DNA of 64,000 nt, from the NCBI RefSeq assembly GCF_000718305.1, contig NZ_JOFQ01000001.1, positions 744,001 to 808,000 of the forward strand, written 5' to 3'. Shown here one piece after another: positions 16,858-26,264 of this stretch (its first letter is position 1; every line of letters starts with the position of its first letter). The translations under genes were made by a program, and so were the position numbers. The DNA comes from Streptomyces niger. GTDB taxonomy: Bacteria > Actinomycetota > Actinomycetes > Streptomycetales > Streptomycetaceae. The notes under the pieces were generated by a model that worked only from the letters and a program-made list of their open reading frames with translations, was not told where the DNA came from and did no database searches.

Positions 16858-19019
16858 CTGCCGAACCAACGAAAACCGACACGACGAAAACCGACACGAC
16901 GAACCAAGAGAACGCGATGTCCTCAGCCACTCCCACGCGGGCACCGCACCAGGACCTGCCGACCGGGCACAAGGATGAGGGGCGGGTCGGCTCGGGCCTG
17001 TTCGAGCCCAGGCAGCTGATCAAGTCGCTGCCGAACGCGGTGCGCAAGCTCGACCCCCGCATCATGATCAATTCTCCGGTCATGTTCGTGGTCCTGGTCG
17101 GCTCGGTGCTGACCACGGTGTTCTCCTTCAAGGACCCCGGCGACTGGTTCGGCTGGGTGATCAGTGCCTGGCTGTGGCTGACGGTGATCTTCGCGAACCT
17201 GGCGGAGGCCGTGGCCGAGGGCCGCGGCAAGGCGCAGGCCGACACCCTGCGCAAGGCCAAGACCGACACGGTCGCCCGCCGGCTGACCACCGACGGCGGC
17301 ACCGAGGAGCAGGTGCTGGGCACCGAACTGCGCGTCGGCGACCGGGTGGTGTGCGAGGCGGGCGACATCATCCCCGGCGACGGCGACGTCGTCGAAGGCG
17401 TGGCTTCCGTCGACGAGTCGGCCATCACGGGCGAATCGGCCCCGGTCATCCGGGAGTCCGGCGGCGACCGGTCCGCGGTCACCGGCGGTACCAAGGTGCT
17501 GTCCGACCGCATCGTCATCAGGATCACGGCGAAGCCCGGCGAGACCTTCATCGACCGGATGATCAACCTGGTCGAGGGCGCGGCCCGGCAGAAGACACCC
17601 AACGAGATCGCGCTGAACATCCTGCTCGCCTCGCTGACCATCGTCTTCCTGCTCGCCGTGGTCACCCTGCCGCCGTTCGCCGACTACGCCGGCAAGCACC
17701 TGACCATGGTCGTCCTGGTCGCACTGCTCGTGTGCCTCATCCCGACCACGATCGGCGCGCTGCTCTCCGCGATCGGCATCGCCGGCATGGACCGCCTCGT
17801 CCAGCGCAACGTCCTGGCGATGTCCGGGCGAGCCGTCGAAGCCGCGGGCGACGTCTCGACCCTGCTGCTGGACAAGACCGGCACCATCACCCTCGGCAAC
17901 CGCCAGGCCGCCGAGTTCGTACCGGTCAAGGGCGTCACCGCCGCCGAGGTCGCCAACGCCGCCCAGCTCTCCTCGCTGGCCGACGAGACCCCCGAAGGCC
18001 GCTCCGTCGTGGTCCTGGCCAAGGAGAAGTACGGCCTGCGCGAGCGCACTCAGGGCGAGCTGGAACACGCGGAGTGGATCACCTTTACGGCCCAGACCCG
18101 CATGTCGGGCGTGGACGTCGACGGCCGCAGGGTACGCAAGGGCGCGGCCGGTTCCGTACTCAACTGGGTCCGGGAACAGGACGGCACGGTCGCCGAGGAC
18201 GCCGACACCCTCGCCAACGAGATATCCGAGGCGGGCGGCACACCGCTGCTGGTGGCCGTCGAGGACACCGAGGGCGCCCGCGTCCTGGGCGTCATCCACC
18301 TCAAGGACGTGGTCAAGGAGGGCATGCGCGAGCGCTTCACCGAGCTGCGCCGGATGGGCATCAAGACCGTCATGATCACCGGTGACAACCCGCTCACCGC
18401 CAAGGCCATCGCGGAGGAGGCGGGCGTGGACGACTTCCTCGCCGAGGCCACCCCCGAGGACAAGATGGCCCTGATCAAGCGCGAGCAGGCCGGCGGCAAG
18501 CTGGTCGCGATGACCGGCGACGGCACCAACGACGCTCCCGCCCTCGCCCAGGCCGACGTCGGCGTGGCCATGAACACCGGCACCTCCGCCGCCAAGGAGG
18601 CCGGGAACATGGTCGACCTCGACTCCAACCCGACCAAGCTCATCGAGATCGTCGAGATCGGCAAGCAACTCCTCATCACCCGCGGGGCGTTGACGACGTT
18701 CTCCATCGCCAACGATGTCGCCAAGTACTTCGCGATCATCCCGGCACTGTTCGCGGCGGTCTACCCCGGCCTGGACAAGCTCAACATCATGCAGCTGTCC
18801 TCCCCCGACTCCGCGATCCTCTCCGCCGTCATCTTCAACGCGCTCATCATCATCGCGCTGGTACCCCTCGCCCTGAAGGGCGTCCGGTACCGGCCGACCA
18901 GCGCGGACAAGCTGCTCCGCCGCAACCTCGGCATCTACGGCCTCGGCGGCCTGATCGCCCCCTTCCTCGGCATCAAACTCATCGACCTGCTCCTCTCCCT
19001 CATCCCTGGCATCGGGTGA
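16854..19019 (+). CDS. kdpB: KdpB, catalytic P-type ATPase subunit
   Basis: The protein has 721 residues. ATG 16854 overlaps the kdpA stop; a second candidate start lies 21 codons on ([10 protein letters not shown]). The N-terminus contains a short [10 protein letters not shown] repeat. Motifs: TGES in the actuator domain (the Ser phosphorylated for inhibition in E. coli KdpB), DKTGT with Asp about 340, [19 protein letters not shown] and [10 protein letters not shown]. It couples ATP hydrolysis to K+ movement through KdpA. It is duplicated at 9652-11838 on the other strand. Confidence 0.96.
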   Translation: MTAEPTKTDTTKTDTTNQENAMSSATPTRAPHQDLPTGHKDEGRVGSGLFEPRQLIKSLPNAVRKLDPRIMINSPVMFVVLVGSVLTTVFSFKDPGDWFGWVISAWLWLTVIFANLAEAVAEGRGKAQADTLRKAKTDTVARRLTTDGGTEEQVLGTELRVGDRVVCEAGDIIPGDGDVVEGVASVDESAITGESAPVIRESGGDRSAVTGGTKVLSDRIVIRITAKPGETFIDRMINLVEGAARQKTPNEIALNILLASLTIVFLLAVVTLPPFADYAGKHLTMVVLVALLVCLIPTTIGALLSAIGIAGMDRLVQRNVLAMSGRAVEAAGDVSTLLLDKTGTITLGNRQAAEFVPVKGVTAAEVANAAQLSSLADETPEGRSVVVLAKEKYGLRERTQGELEHAEWITFTAQTRMSGVDVDGRRVRKGAAGSVLNWVREQDGTVAEDADTLANEISEAGGTPLLVAVEDTEGARVLGVIHLKDVVKEGMRERFTELRRMGIKTVMITGDNPLTAKAIAEEAGVDDFLAEATPEDKMALIKREQAGGKLVAMTGDGTNDAPALAQADVGVAMNTGTSAAKEAGNMVDLDSNPTKLIEIVEIGKQLLITRGALTTFSIANDVAKYFAIIPALFAAVYPGLDKLNIMQLSSPDSAILSAVIFNALIIIALVPLALKGVRYRPTSADKLLRRNLGIYGLGGLIAPFLGIKLIDLLLSLIPGIG

Positions 19020-19696
19020 CGACCACCATGAACAACTCGGTAACGAACACCGCGCGACTGTTCGGCGCGGGCCTGCGCGCCCTCCTCGTCCTCACCGTCG
19101 TGTGCGGCGTGCTCTACCCGCTCGCGGTCACCGGCATCGCCCAGGCGCTGTTCCACCACAAGGCCAACGGCTCCGAGATCAGGAGCGAAGGCAAGGTCGT
19201 CGGCTCCGAACTCATCGGCCAGCGCTACGACCTGCCGCTGAAGAAGGGCCAGGAGACCCCGCAGCCCGACCTGAAGTGGTTCCAGCCGCGCCCCTCCAAC
19301 GGCCTCGGCACCAACACCGTCAACACCCAGTACAAGCTGCTGGTCTCCGGCGCCACCAACCTCGCCGCCGACAATCCCGAGCTGCTGAAATCCGTGAAGG
19401 AGGCGCAGACCGCCGTCATCAAGGACAACTCGGTGAACGGCTACCGGGTGAAGCCTTCGGACATCCCGGCCGACGCCGTCACCTCCTCCGGCTCCGGCCT
19501 CGACCCGGACATCTCGCCCCAGTACGCAGAACTCCAGGTACACCGCATCGCGGCGAAGAACCACCTCTCCGTGGGGCAGGTACGGAAGCTGGTCGAGGAC
19601 CACACCGACGGCCGCGTCGCCGGCTTCATGGGCGAACCCCGGGTCAACGTCCTCCAGCTCAACCTCGCACTCCGGGAACTCACCGAGAAGGGCTGA
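19016..19696 (+). CDS. kdpC: KdpC subunit
   Basis: The protein has 226 residues, with one N-terminal transmembrane helix ([20 protein letters not shown]) and a soluble extracytoplasmic domain. It includes the FQPRPSNG and [20 protein letters not shown] blocks typical of KdpC. The GTG 19016 overlaps the kdpB stop; ATG 19028 four codons later is an alternative start. It is the last structural gene of the complex. A 133-bp gap separates it from kdpE, enough for a second promoter. Confidence 0.95.
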   Translation: MTTTMNNSVTNTARLFGAGLRALLVLTVVCGVLYPLAVTGIAQALFHHKANGSEIRSEGKVVGSELIGQRYDLPLKKGQETPQPDLKWFQPRPSNGLGTNTVNTQYKLLVSGATNLAADNPELLKSVKEAQTAVIKDNSVNGYRVKPSDIPADAVTSSGSGLDPDISPQYAELQVHRIAAKNHLSVGQVRKLVEDHTDGRVAGFMGEPRVNVLQLNLALRELTEKG

Positions 19697-19829
19697 TGGG
19701 CTTACCCGCACGACCGCGCACCGACGGGCTCAGGACAACACCTGACCCCGTCGGTTGCCGTACTCACCGAACCGATGACGGCACAGGCGGTCCCCACAAC
19801 CACAGCTACGGCAGGAAGGGCGCGGACCG

Positions 19830-20513
19830 ATGACCCGGGTACTGGTGGTGGAGGACGATCCGCAGCTCGTCCGTGCCCTGGTGATCAACCTGCAGGCGCG
19901 CCGCTACGGCGTCGACACGGCACCGGACGGCACCACCGCGCTGCGGGTCGCCGCAGCGCGGCAACCGGACGTGGCCGTGCTCGACCTGGGGCTGCCCGAC
20001 ATGGACGGCGTGGACGTGATCAAGGCCTTACGCGGCTGGACCAGGATTCCCCTCCTGGTGCTGTCCGCGCGCCAGGGATCCGATGACAAGGTCGCGGCAC
20101 TCGACGCGGGCGCCGACGACTACATCACCAAGCCGTTCAGCATGGATGAACTGCTAGCCAGGCTGCGCGCCGCCGTCCGCCGCACGGAGACCACCCCGCT
20201 CGCCCCGGAAACGGCGGTCGTCACCACGAAGGACTTCTCCGTCGACCTCTTGGCCAAGAGGGCTTCCCGCGACGGGCAGGACGTACGCCTGACGCCCACC
20301 GAGTGGCACCTCCTGGAGATCCTCGTCTGCCACCCGGGTCGCCTCATTTCGCAACGGCACCTTCTCCAGCAGGTATGGGGCGCGTCCCGGAGCGACAGGA
20401 CCCACTACCTCCGGGTGTACATGGCGCAGATCCGGCGCAAACTCGAACCGGACCCGTCGCACCCGCGCTACCTGATCACCGAGCCCGGCATGGGATACCG
20501 CTTCGAGCCCTGA
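19830..20513 (+). CDS. kdpE: KdpE, OmpR-type response regulator
   Basis: The protein has 227 residues. The receiver domain (1-118) has the acidic pair ED-D near residues 8-10, phospho-acceptor Asp52 in VLDLGLPDMDG, and Lys about 102 in KPFS. The winged-helix DNA-binding domain (about 130-225) carries LTPTEWHLLEIL and RTHYLRVYMAQIRRKLE. It activates kdpFABC under K+ limitation when phosphorylated by KdpD. Here it precedes kdpD, the reverse of the E. coli kdpDE order. Confidence 0.94.
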   Translation: MTRVLVVEDDPQLVRALVINLQARRYGVDTAPDGTTALRVAAARQPDVAVLDLGLPDMDGVDVIKALRGWTRIPLLVLSARQGSDDKVAALDAGADDYITKPFSMDELLARLRAAVRRTETTPLAPETAVVTTKDFSVDLLAKRASRDGQDVRLTPTEWHLLEILVCHPGRLISQRHLLQQVWGASRSDRTHYLRVYMAQIRRKLEPDPSHPRYLITEPGMGYRFEP

Positions 20514-20550
20514 CGCACCCTTCCCACCCGCCCCGACCGCATGTGGCCAC

Positions 20551-20586
20551 CACGCCCACACCGACCACCACGCCCACACCGACCAC
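20551..20586 (+). repeat. Two tandem copies of an 18-bp unit between kdpE and kdpD
   Basis: CACGCCCACACCGACCAC is repeated exactly twice, directly upstream of the kdpD ribosome-binding region (the kdpD ATG is at 20599). It sits in the 85-bp kdpE-kdpD gap and could vary in copy number between strains. Confidence 0.85.
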
Positions 20587-20598
20587 AGAGACGAGACG

Positions 20599-23145
20599 AT
20601 GGCACGCGGAAAACTCCGGATCTACCTCGGTGCGGCGCCCGGCGTCGGCAAGACGTACGCGATGCTCGCCGAGGCACACCGCCGCGTCGAGCGGGGCACG
20701 GACTGCGTCGTCGCCTTCGTGGAACACCACGGGCGGCCGCGCACCGAGGTCCTGCTGCACGGCCTGGAACAGGTCGAACGCAAGGAGCTGGAATACCGCG
20801 GCAGCGTCTTCACCGAGATGGACGTGGACGCCGTCCTCGCGCGGCGACCGGCCGTCGCCCTGGTCGACGAGATGGCCCACACCAACGTCCCCGGGTCCCG
20901 CAACACCAAACGCTGGCAAGACATCGAAGAGCTGCTGGCCGCCGGCATCGACGTCGTCTCCACGGTCAACATCCAGCACCTGGAGTCGCTGGGCGACGTG
21001 GTCGAGTCGATCACCGGAATCCGGCAGCAGGAGACCGTGCCGGATGAAGTGGTGCGCCGCGCCGACCAGGTCGAACTGGTCGACATGTCCCCGCAGGCAC
21101 TGCGCCGCCGGATGGCACACGGCAATGTCTACAAGCCGGACAAGGTCGACGCGGCCCTGTCGAACTACTTCCGCCCCGGCAACCTGACCGCGCTGCGGGA
21201 GCTGGCGCTGCTGTGGGTCGCCGACCGGGTCGACGAGTACCTGCAGGAGTACCGCACCGAACACCGCGTCTCGAAGATCTGGGGCTCGCGTGAGCGCATC
21301 GTCGTGGGGCTGACCGGCGGTCCCGAGGGCCGTACGCTGATCCGCCGGGCGGCGCGCCTGGCGGAGAAGGGGGCGGGCGGTGAGGTGCTGGCCGTCTACA
21401 TCGGCCGGAGCGACGGACTGACCTCCGCCTCCCCCAAGGAACTGGCCGTCCAGCGCACCCTGGCCGAAGACCTCGGCGGCACGTTCCACCACGTCATCGG
21501 CGACGATGTCGCCACCGCGCTGCTGGACTTCGCCCGCGGCGTCAACGCCACCCAGATCGTGCTCGGCGTCTCGCGCCGCAAGCCCTGGCAGTACGTCTTC
21601 GGGCCCGGTGTCAGCGCCACCGTGGCCCGCGGCTCCGGCCCCGACCTGGACGTCCACCTCGTCACGCACGACGCGATGGGCAAGGGACGCGGGCTGCCGG
21701 TGACCCGCGGCGCACGGTTCGCCCGCCCTCGGCTCATCGGAGGGTGGCTGACCGGCGTGGGCGGACCACTCCTGCTCACTCTCCTCCTCAGCAGCTTCGC
21801 ACCGGAGGTGGGCCTGGCCAACGACATGCTGCTGTACCTGTCCCTGACGGTCGGCGCCGCGATCCTCGGCGGACTGTGGCCCGCCCTCGCCTCGGCCGTC
21901 GTCGGCTGCCTGCTGCTGAACTGGTTCTTCACCCCGCCGGTCCACACACTGACCGTCAATGACCCGCAGAACATCGTCGCCATCGCAGTCTTCGTCGGCG
22001 TCGCGCTCTCGGTCGCCTCCGTCGTGGACCTCGCGGCCCGCCGCACCCAGCAGGCGGCCCGGCTCCGCGCCGAGTCGGAGGCGCTCTCGTTCCTCGCCGG
22101 CAGCGTGCTGCGCGGCGAAACGGGCCTGGAAGACCTGCTGCAACGGGTACGGGAGACGTTCGCCATGGACTCCGTGGCCCTGCTGGAGCGGCAGAGCGAC
22201 GTCGACCCGTGGACCTGTGCCGGCCGGGTGGGAAACGGCTCCCCGGTCGAGCGGCCGGAGGACGCCGACGTCGACATGCCCGTCGGCGACCACATGACCC
22301 TGGCGCTCTCCGGCCGGGTCCTGCCCGCCGAGGACCGCCGCGTGCTCGCCGCCTTCGCCGCCCAGGCGGCAGTGGTCCTGGACCACCAGCGCCTCCAGAA
22401 CGAGGCCCAACGGGCACGGACCCTCGCGGAGGGCAACCGTATGCGTACCGCCCTGCTGGCGGCCGTCAGCCACGACCTCCGTACGCCCCTCGCGAGCATC
22501 AAGGCATCCGTCACCTCGCTCCGCTCCGACGACGTGGACTGGTCCGAGGAGGATCAGGCCGAACTCCTCGCCTCCATCGAGGAGGGCACCGACCGCCTCG
22601 ACCACCTGGTGGGCAACCTCCTGGACATGTCCCGGCTCCAAACCGGCACGGTGACGCCGCTGAACAGAGAGATCGACATCGACGAGGTGGTGCCGATGGC
22701 CCTGGGCGGCCTCCCCGAAGGCAGCGTGGAACTGGAAATTCCGGAGACCCTGCCGATGGTCGTCGTCGACCCCGGACTGCTGGAGCGCTCGGTCGCCAAC
22801 ATCGTCGAGAACGCGGTGAAGTACAGCCTTGACGGCACACCGGTACTGGTGTCGGCCAGCGCCCTGGCCGACCGGGTGGAACTACGGGTGGTCGACCGCG
22901 GCCCCGGCGTCCCGGACGAGGCGAAGGAGCGCATCTTCGAACCGTTCCAGCGTTATGGCGACGTACCACGCGGGGCCGGCGTCGGCCTCGGCCTCGCGGT
23001 CGCCCGTGGCTTCGCCGAAGCCATCGGCTCCACCCTCACCGCGGAAGACACCCCAGGAGGCGGTCTCACGATGGTCCTCACCCTCCCCATCGCGCCAGGC
23101 CACCCGCCGGCCCGCCCCGACCTCCCGGCCACGGCCGTCTCATGA
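20599..23145 (+). CDS. kdpD: KdpD, K+-limitation sensor histidine kinase
   Basis: The protein has 848 residues. Domain order: KdpD N-domain (1-210) with Walker A GAAPGVGKT and Walker B VDEMAHTNVPGSRN; a universal-stress-type domain (about 230-365) with GLTGGPEG; four transmembrane helices (about 385-490, the DUF4118 module); a GAF-like region (about 500-605); HisKA with phosphorylated His about 625 in VSHDLRTPL; and an HATPase with NIVENAVKYS, DRGPGVP and GAGVGLGLAV. It is complete and has no lesions. It phosphorylates KdpE. The stop codon lies inside a tandem repeat array (23141-23180). Confidence 0.95.
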   Translation: MARGKLRIYLGAAPGVGKTYAMLAEAHRRVERGTDCVVAFVEHHGRPRTEVLLHGLEQVERKELEYRGSVFTEMDVDAVLARRPAVALVDEMAHTNVPGSRNTKRWQDIEELLAAGIDVVSTVNIQHLESLGDVVESITGIRQQETVPDEVVRRADQVELVDMSPQALRRRMAHGNVYKPDKVDAALSNYFRPGNLTALRELALLWVADRVDEYLQEYRTEHRVSKIWGSRERIVVGLTGGPEGRTLIRRAARLAEKGAGGEVLAVYIGRSDGLTSASPKELAVQRTLAEDLGGTFHHVIGDDVATALLDFARGVNATQIVLGVSRRKPWQYVFGPGVSATVARGSGPDLDVHLVTHDAMGKGRGLPVTRGARFARPRLIGGWLTGVGGPLLLTLLLSSFAPEVGLANDMLLYLSLTVGAAILGGLWPALASAVVGCLLLNWFFTPPVHTLTVNDPQNIVAIAVFVGVALSVASVVDLAARRTQQAARLRAESEALSFLAGSVLRGETGLEDLLQRVRETFAMDSVALLERQSDVDPWTCAGRVGNGSPVERPEDADVDMPVGDHMTLALSGRVLPAEDRRVLAAFAAQAAVVLDHQRLQNEAQRARTLAEGNRMRTALLAAVSHDLRTPLASIKASVTSLRSDDVDWSEEDQAELLASIEEGTDRLDHLVGNLLDMSRLQTGTVTPLNREIDIDEVVPMALGGLPEGSVELEIPETLPMVVVDPGLLERSVANIVENAVKYSLDGTPVLVSASALADRVELRVVDRGPGVPDEAKERIFEPFQRYGDVPRGAGVGLGLAVARGFAEAIGSTLTAEDTPGGGLTMVLTLPIAPGHPPARPDLPATAVS

Positions 23146-23180
23146 GAACTCGTGAGAACTCATGAGAACTCGTGAGAACG
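23141..23180 (+). repeat. Tandem 10-bp repeats covering the kdpD stop codon
   Basis: The 20-bp unit CATGAGAACTCGTGAGAACT occurs twice, the second copy ending in G. This is four near-identical 10-mers C(A/G)TGAGAAC(T/G). The first copy contains the kdpD TGA (23143-23145), so the stop region itself has been amplified. Each 10-mer carries a TGA, though in shifting frames. Confidence 0.85.
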
Positions 23181-23315
23181 AGCGCCGTGCCGGCCCCCTC
23201 CCGCGCGCGTCGCTGCCTCCCACCTCCTCATCTCACAGCGCGGAACAGGCCTTCGACCGCCTGAAGGACGGCATCCCGGCGTTCCTCATGGAGCCAGCCG
23301 TGCCCGGCCTCGTGG

Positions 23316-23351
23316 CCGGGAGGGCCAACCCATAAGAGTTGGCCCTCCCGG
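23316..23351 (+). terminator. Strong hairpin terminator after kdpD
   Basis: CCGGGAGGGCCAAC (23316-23329) and GTTGGCCCTCCCGG (23338-23351) form a perfect 14-bp stem around an 8-nt A/T-richer loop. There is no U-tract, as is common in Streptomyces. It lies between kdpD and the convergent gene ending at 23390, so it can serve both strands. Confidence 0.8.
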
Positions 23352-23389
23352 AGTCGTTGCCCCACCCGAAATCGGCGTTCCTGCCTACG

Positions 23390-23797
23390 TCACAACGGCA
23401 TGTCGATCCGATGGGTGCTTTCGTGCTCTCCGCAAGTGAGCGAGAAAGTGAGGCTCAGGGCTCCGGCGCCCGGTGCGGGCCCGGGCTGGAGTGAGATCGA
23501 GCCGTCGGTGAACCGGCCTTCTGGTTCGGTACCGAACGCACCGCCTCCGTCCAGGTACTCTCCACCGAGATCGTCCACCGCCTCCACCGACAGGTGGACC
23601 GGCGGCCCGACCTCCGTCATCGAACCATCAGGCTCGTCCCGCCACCTCTCCGGGAGCGGAGGCGTGATCCGGTAGAAGAGATCGATCCGATCAGGCCCCC
23701 ACTTGAGGCGCCGCACCTCCAGCTCGTGACGGCCGCCCAGGACGGCAATCGTCCGCCCCGCACCGGCTGTCCCACTCCTGCGTTTTCCCTTGCCCAT
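23390..23797 (-). CDS. Conserved-looking hypothetical protein
   Basis: The protein has 135 residues from ATG 23797 (MGKGKRRSGTAG). I do not recognise a family. After a basic N-terminus it alternates short beta-like hydrophobic stretches (TIAVLGGRHELEVRRLKWG, IDLFYRITPPLPERWRDEP) with acidic loops, suggesting a small cytosolic beta-rich domain. There is no signal peptide or membrane helix. Codon bias is normal for the neighbourhood. It is 37 nt downstream of the secreted-protein gene on the same strand and may share its transcript. Confidence 0.65.
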   Translation of the reverse strand: MGKGKRRSGTAGAGRTIAVLGGRHELEVRRLKWGPDRIDLFYRITPPLPERWRDEPDGSMTEVGPPVHLSVEAVDDLGGEYLDGGGAFGTEPEGRFTDGSISLQPGPAPGAGALSLTFSLTCGEHESTHRIDMPL

Positions 23798-23834
23798 GTC
23801 CTCTCCATACGCGCATGGCGTCGGCTCCTACGGC

Positions 23835-24425
23835 TCACCCTGAACCCTTGGGCGGCACCTGGCACGTGATGTACCGCGTGGCGCCCGCCCGCGGATTGCT
23901 GTGGCTCTTGATGAGCCAGTAGAAAGTGATCTTGTCCTTGGTGCGGATGGTGTGCTTCGCGCTGCTCCCCTTGCGGTTGTACTTCTTCATGCTGCCGTGG
24001 AAGTTGTAGGTACTGGCCCTGGGATGAGGACCGTACGGCGCGTTGATGGCGTGGTTGTTCACCCATGCGTTGGGCATGGACACCGTCACCGCCGGACCGA
24101 GCTTCGCGCGGGACTTCGCCGTCAGCTTGAAGTTCCAGCGGACGGTGCCCGCGGGCGTCCGGTCCCAGTCGACATTGGCAACACTGTGCTTCCACACTCC
24201 GGTGCACTTCTTGTCCGCCGCGGTGCGGGCATGTATCTCTTCGGCACGCTGGACGACGCGGTCGTACGTGGTCGCCGGCGTCTCCCCCGCCGGAATGGTG
24301 ATCAGCTCGCCCACATCGGCGTCGTTGTGCTGCTCAGCCGCGTGCGCCGGCAGGGCTCCTCCGATCAGGAGGGAGGCGCTGAGCGCGGAGCAGACCAGCA
24401 CCAAGCGATGGCTCTTCTGGGCCAT
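23835..24425 (-). CDS. Secreted protein of unknown function
   Basis: The precursor has 196 residues. The signal peptide is clear: a basic start MAQKSHR, a hydrophobic core LVLVCSALSASLLIGGAL and the cleavage site PAHA-A near residue 29. The mature part of about 167 residues is basic, has two cysteines (in KKCTGVW and YITCQVP) that could form one disulfide, and several aromatic clusters (TVRWNFKLT, DKITFYWLIKSH). No family recognised. It may be a small secreted beta-sandwich protein. The gene is preceded by a spacer holding a P-type ATPase fragment. Confidence 0.75.
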   Translation of the reverse strand: MAQKSHRLVLVCSALSASLLIGGALPAHAAEQHNDADVGELITIPAGETPATTYDRVVQRAEEIHARTAADKKCTGVWKHSVANVDWDRTPAGTVRWNFKLTAKSRAKLGPAVTVSMPNAWVNNHAINAPYGPHPRASTYNFHGSMKKYNRKGSSAKHTIRTKDKITFYWLIKSHSNPRAGATRYITCQVPPKGSG

Positions 24426-24630
24426 TTCCGGGTCCCCGTTCGGTTCGTGCTCACCGGAGCATTCCGATGAGCCCCTATGGTCACCCAGGAAGACGAACCC
24501 CCTTGCGCACCACGTTCCTCAGCCACCATCAAGAGATCGTTAAGCTCGCAGTTGGTCTCTGGGCACACGGATACCAGTCACCGCTCGGCTTTCCGCCGCC
24601 GATACATTTACGGACCGTTGTTATCTCGGC

Positions 24631-24774
24631 GATGGCTCCCGCGGAATGGGGGCGACCGTCCGCCGGGACCTCGTCTCCGGCCGGGAGGAGCACGATGGCG
24701 CCTGCCACCACTCGTTCGGCCGGGATTTCGGCTTCCCTGCCGTCCCTGCGCACCCGCGCGTACGCCTTCATCAT
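24631..24774 (-). pseudogene. P-type cation ATPase actuator-domain fragment
   Basis: The reading frame from 24774 begins MMKAYARVRRDGREAEIPAE and continues RVVAGAIVLLPAGDEVPADGR. This is the classic first part of the actuator domain of P2/P3-type ATPases, which normally reads MMxATARVRRDG-E, then VVxGDVVLL-AGDxVPADGR, then ALTGES. Homology breaks off after about 48 residues, before the TGES loop. The membrane helices on either side are missing. It lies 12 nt beyond the ppk2 stop. It is a deletion remnant with no coding role that I can see. Confidence 0.7.
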
Positions 24775-24786
24775 CGGGACCGCGCA

Positions 24787-25875
24787 CTACGCCTGCTTCC
24801 GCCGACCGTCCTTTCGTTGCCGCGCACGGCTCTTGCCCGTGTCGGGCGCCTCGTACGGATCTGCCGGGACCCCCTGCGGCGCTTCCTTCTCCAACTCCGT
24901 TTTGGCCCGGGCGAGGTCCCGGCGGGCCGATTCGCTCATCATCGGGTAGTGCGGGTCGATACCGATCAGTGTGTGCGCGAGTACAGCTGCCGCGCAGAGC
25001 CGGGCCAGCCACTTGCGATCCGCCGGTACGACGTACCAAGGAGCCCACGGGGTGCTGGTGGCCGAGAGCATTCGGGAGAGGGCATGCTGGTAGTCGTCCC
25101 AGTGCGCACGCTCACGCACATCGGCCGCCGAGAACTTCCAGTTGCGTTCCGGCACGTCGATCCGCTTGAGGAACCTGACCCGTTGCTCTTCCTTGGACAG
25201 GTTCAGGAAGAGTTTGACCACCGCGAAGCCGTTCTCGGCGAGATACCGCTCCCAGGCGTTGATCTCCCGGTAGCGCCGCGCCCAGACGCCACCGTCCTTC
25301 GCCTGCTCGGGGAGCCTCTGGCGGTCGAGGTTCTCCGGGTGCACCCGCACCACGAGGACCTCTTCGTAGTGCGACCGGTTGAAGATGGCGATCTCGCCGC
25401 GCCGGGGCAGCCGACGTGCATAACGCCACAGGTAGTCGTGGTCGAGCTCTTCGGCGGAGGGCACCTTGAAGTTCGACACGTGTACGCCCTGCGGGCTCAT
25501 CCCGCTCATCACATGGCGGATCGTCCCGTCCTTGCCGCCGGCGTCCAGCGCCTGCAGACACACCAGCACACCCCAGGCCTGCTCTGCGGCCAGCCGCCGC
25601 TGGTATTCAGCCAGCAACTCGATGCCCACGCGCAGCAACTCGACCCCGTCCGACTTCTTCTCGACCCCCGCTCGGGAACCGGGGTCGAAGTCCGTCGCCA
25701 GATCCACCTCCGACCCAGGGAGCACCCGCAGCGGTTCGATGAACGCCTCGATGCGTGCGGCCATCGTGTCGGCCGTCGTGTCGGCCGTCGTGTCGGCCGT
25801 CGATCCGAGCTGCTCGCTTTCCCAGCGCGCGGACCTCGTCGACGGTAGGTCCCGTGGTAGATCCCGTTGGGGCAT
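24787..25875 (-). CDS. ppk2: PPK2-family polyphosphate kinase
   Basis: The protein has 362 residues. It transfers phosphate between polyphosphate and nucleotides, or AMP/ADP in some subgroups. The P-loop kinase fold shows Walker A LDAGGKDGTIRHV (residues about 107-120), then VHVSNFKVPS, the acidic DHDYLWR, and the lid-region NRSHYEEVLVVRVHPE. The C-terminus ends in a basic tail. The N-terminal 38 residues include an in-frame ADT/TADT repeat, poorly conserved in the family. A start at an internal ATG (MAARIEAF, residue about 38) is therefore possible. ATG 25875 has only a weak upstream purine stretch. Confidence 0.88.
   Translation of the reverse strand: MPQRDLPRDLPSTRSARWESEQLGSTADTTADTTADTMAARIEAFIEPLRVLPGSEVDLATDFDPGSRAGVEKKSDGVELLRVGIELLAEYQRRLAAEQAWGVLVCLQALDAGGKDGTIRHVMSGMSPQGVHVSNFKVPSAEELDHDYLWRYARRLPRRGEIAIFNRSHYEEVLVVRVHPENLDRQRLPEQAKDGGVWARRYREINAWERYLAENGFAVVKLFLNLSKEEQRVRFLKRIDVPERNWKFSAADVRERAHWDDYQHALSRMLSATSTPWAPWYVVPADRKWLARLCAAAVLAHTLIGIDPHYPMMSESARRDLARAKTELEKEAPQGVPADPYEAPDTGKSRARQRKDGRRKQA
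25765..25800 (-). repeat. Three tandem 12-bp repeats inside ppk2
   Basis: CGTGTCGGCCGT occurs three times in exact tandem on the plus strand. On the coding strand it gives a TADT-type tetrapeptide repeat near the N-terminus of PPK2. The 12-bp length keeps frame, so copy-number change would lengthen or shorten the N-terminus without a frameshift. Confidence 0.9.
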
Positions 25876-26264
25876 GTCGCATCACCTGCCGCCCATCTCG
25901 GCCCCGCTCTCCATGACACGAGCCGCCTGGGACCGGGGCGGTGACTGCAGAACGAGCCTACGGCGGCCCATCGGCTTGCGGAACACGTACGGCATTTCCG
26001 TCCGCAGGCACCGGCACCACTGCTCACGAGGGTCTCCGCCGGTCTCCCCGAGCGGTGGCCGACCCCGTCAGCAGCGCCGTACGGGGACCCAGCTGCCGCC
26101 ACGTTCCGCGCCAGGTGAGCACAGCGATCACGGCGGTGGGAAACTTCTCCTGGACTTGCGGGATCCCTTCGCCGATGTCGTCGCCGAGGGGGCCGACGGG
26201 CCCTGGTCACCGGCGAGAGTCAACCGCCGGTCCGTGGCCGCCCGTCGGCCTCCGCTCGCCGCCG
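25876..26264. other. Spacer without a recognisable gene
   Basis: These 389 bp lie between the ppk2 start and the 3' end of the lipid-kinase gene. No frame resembles a known protein, and I see no hairpin or palindrome that stands out. A plus-strand stretch near 26135-26210 (KLLLDLRDPFADVV) looks coding-like but cannot be placed. It should contain the ppk2 promoter near 25876-25960. Confidence 0.4.

Noticed and set aside
20476..22641. 721-codon open frame on the minus strand
   Set aside because: It lies antisense to kdpE/kdpD. The high GC of third positions keeps the opposite strand open, its protein is Gly/Ala/Arg-rich and unlike any family, and kdpD on the plus strand is fully conserved.
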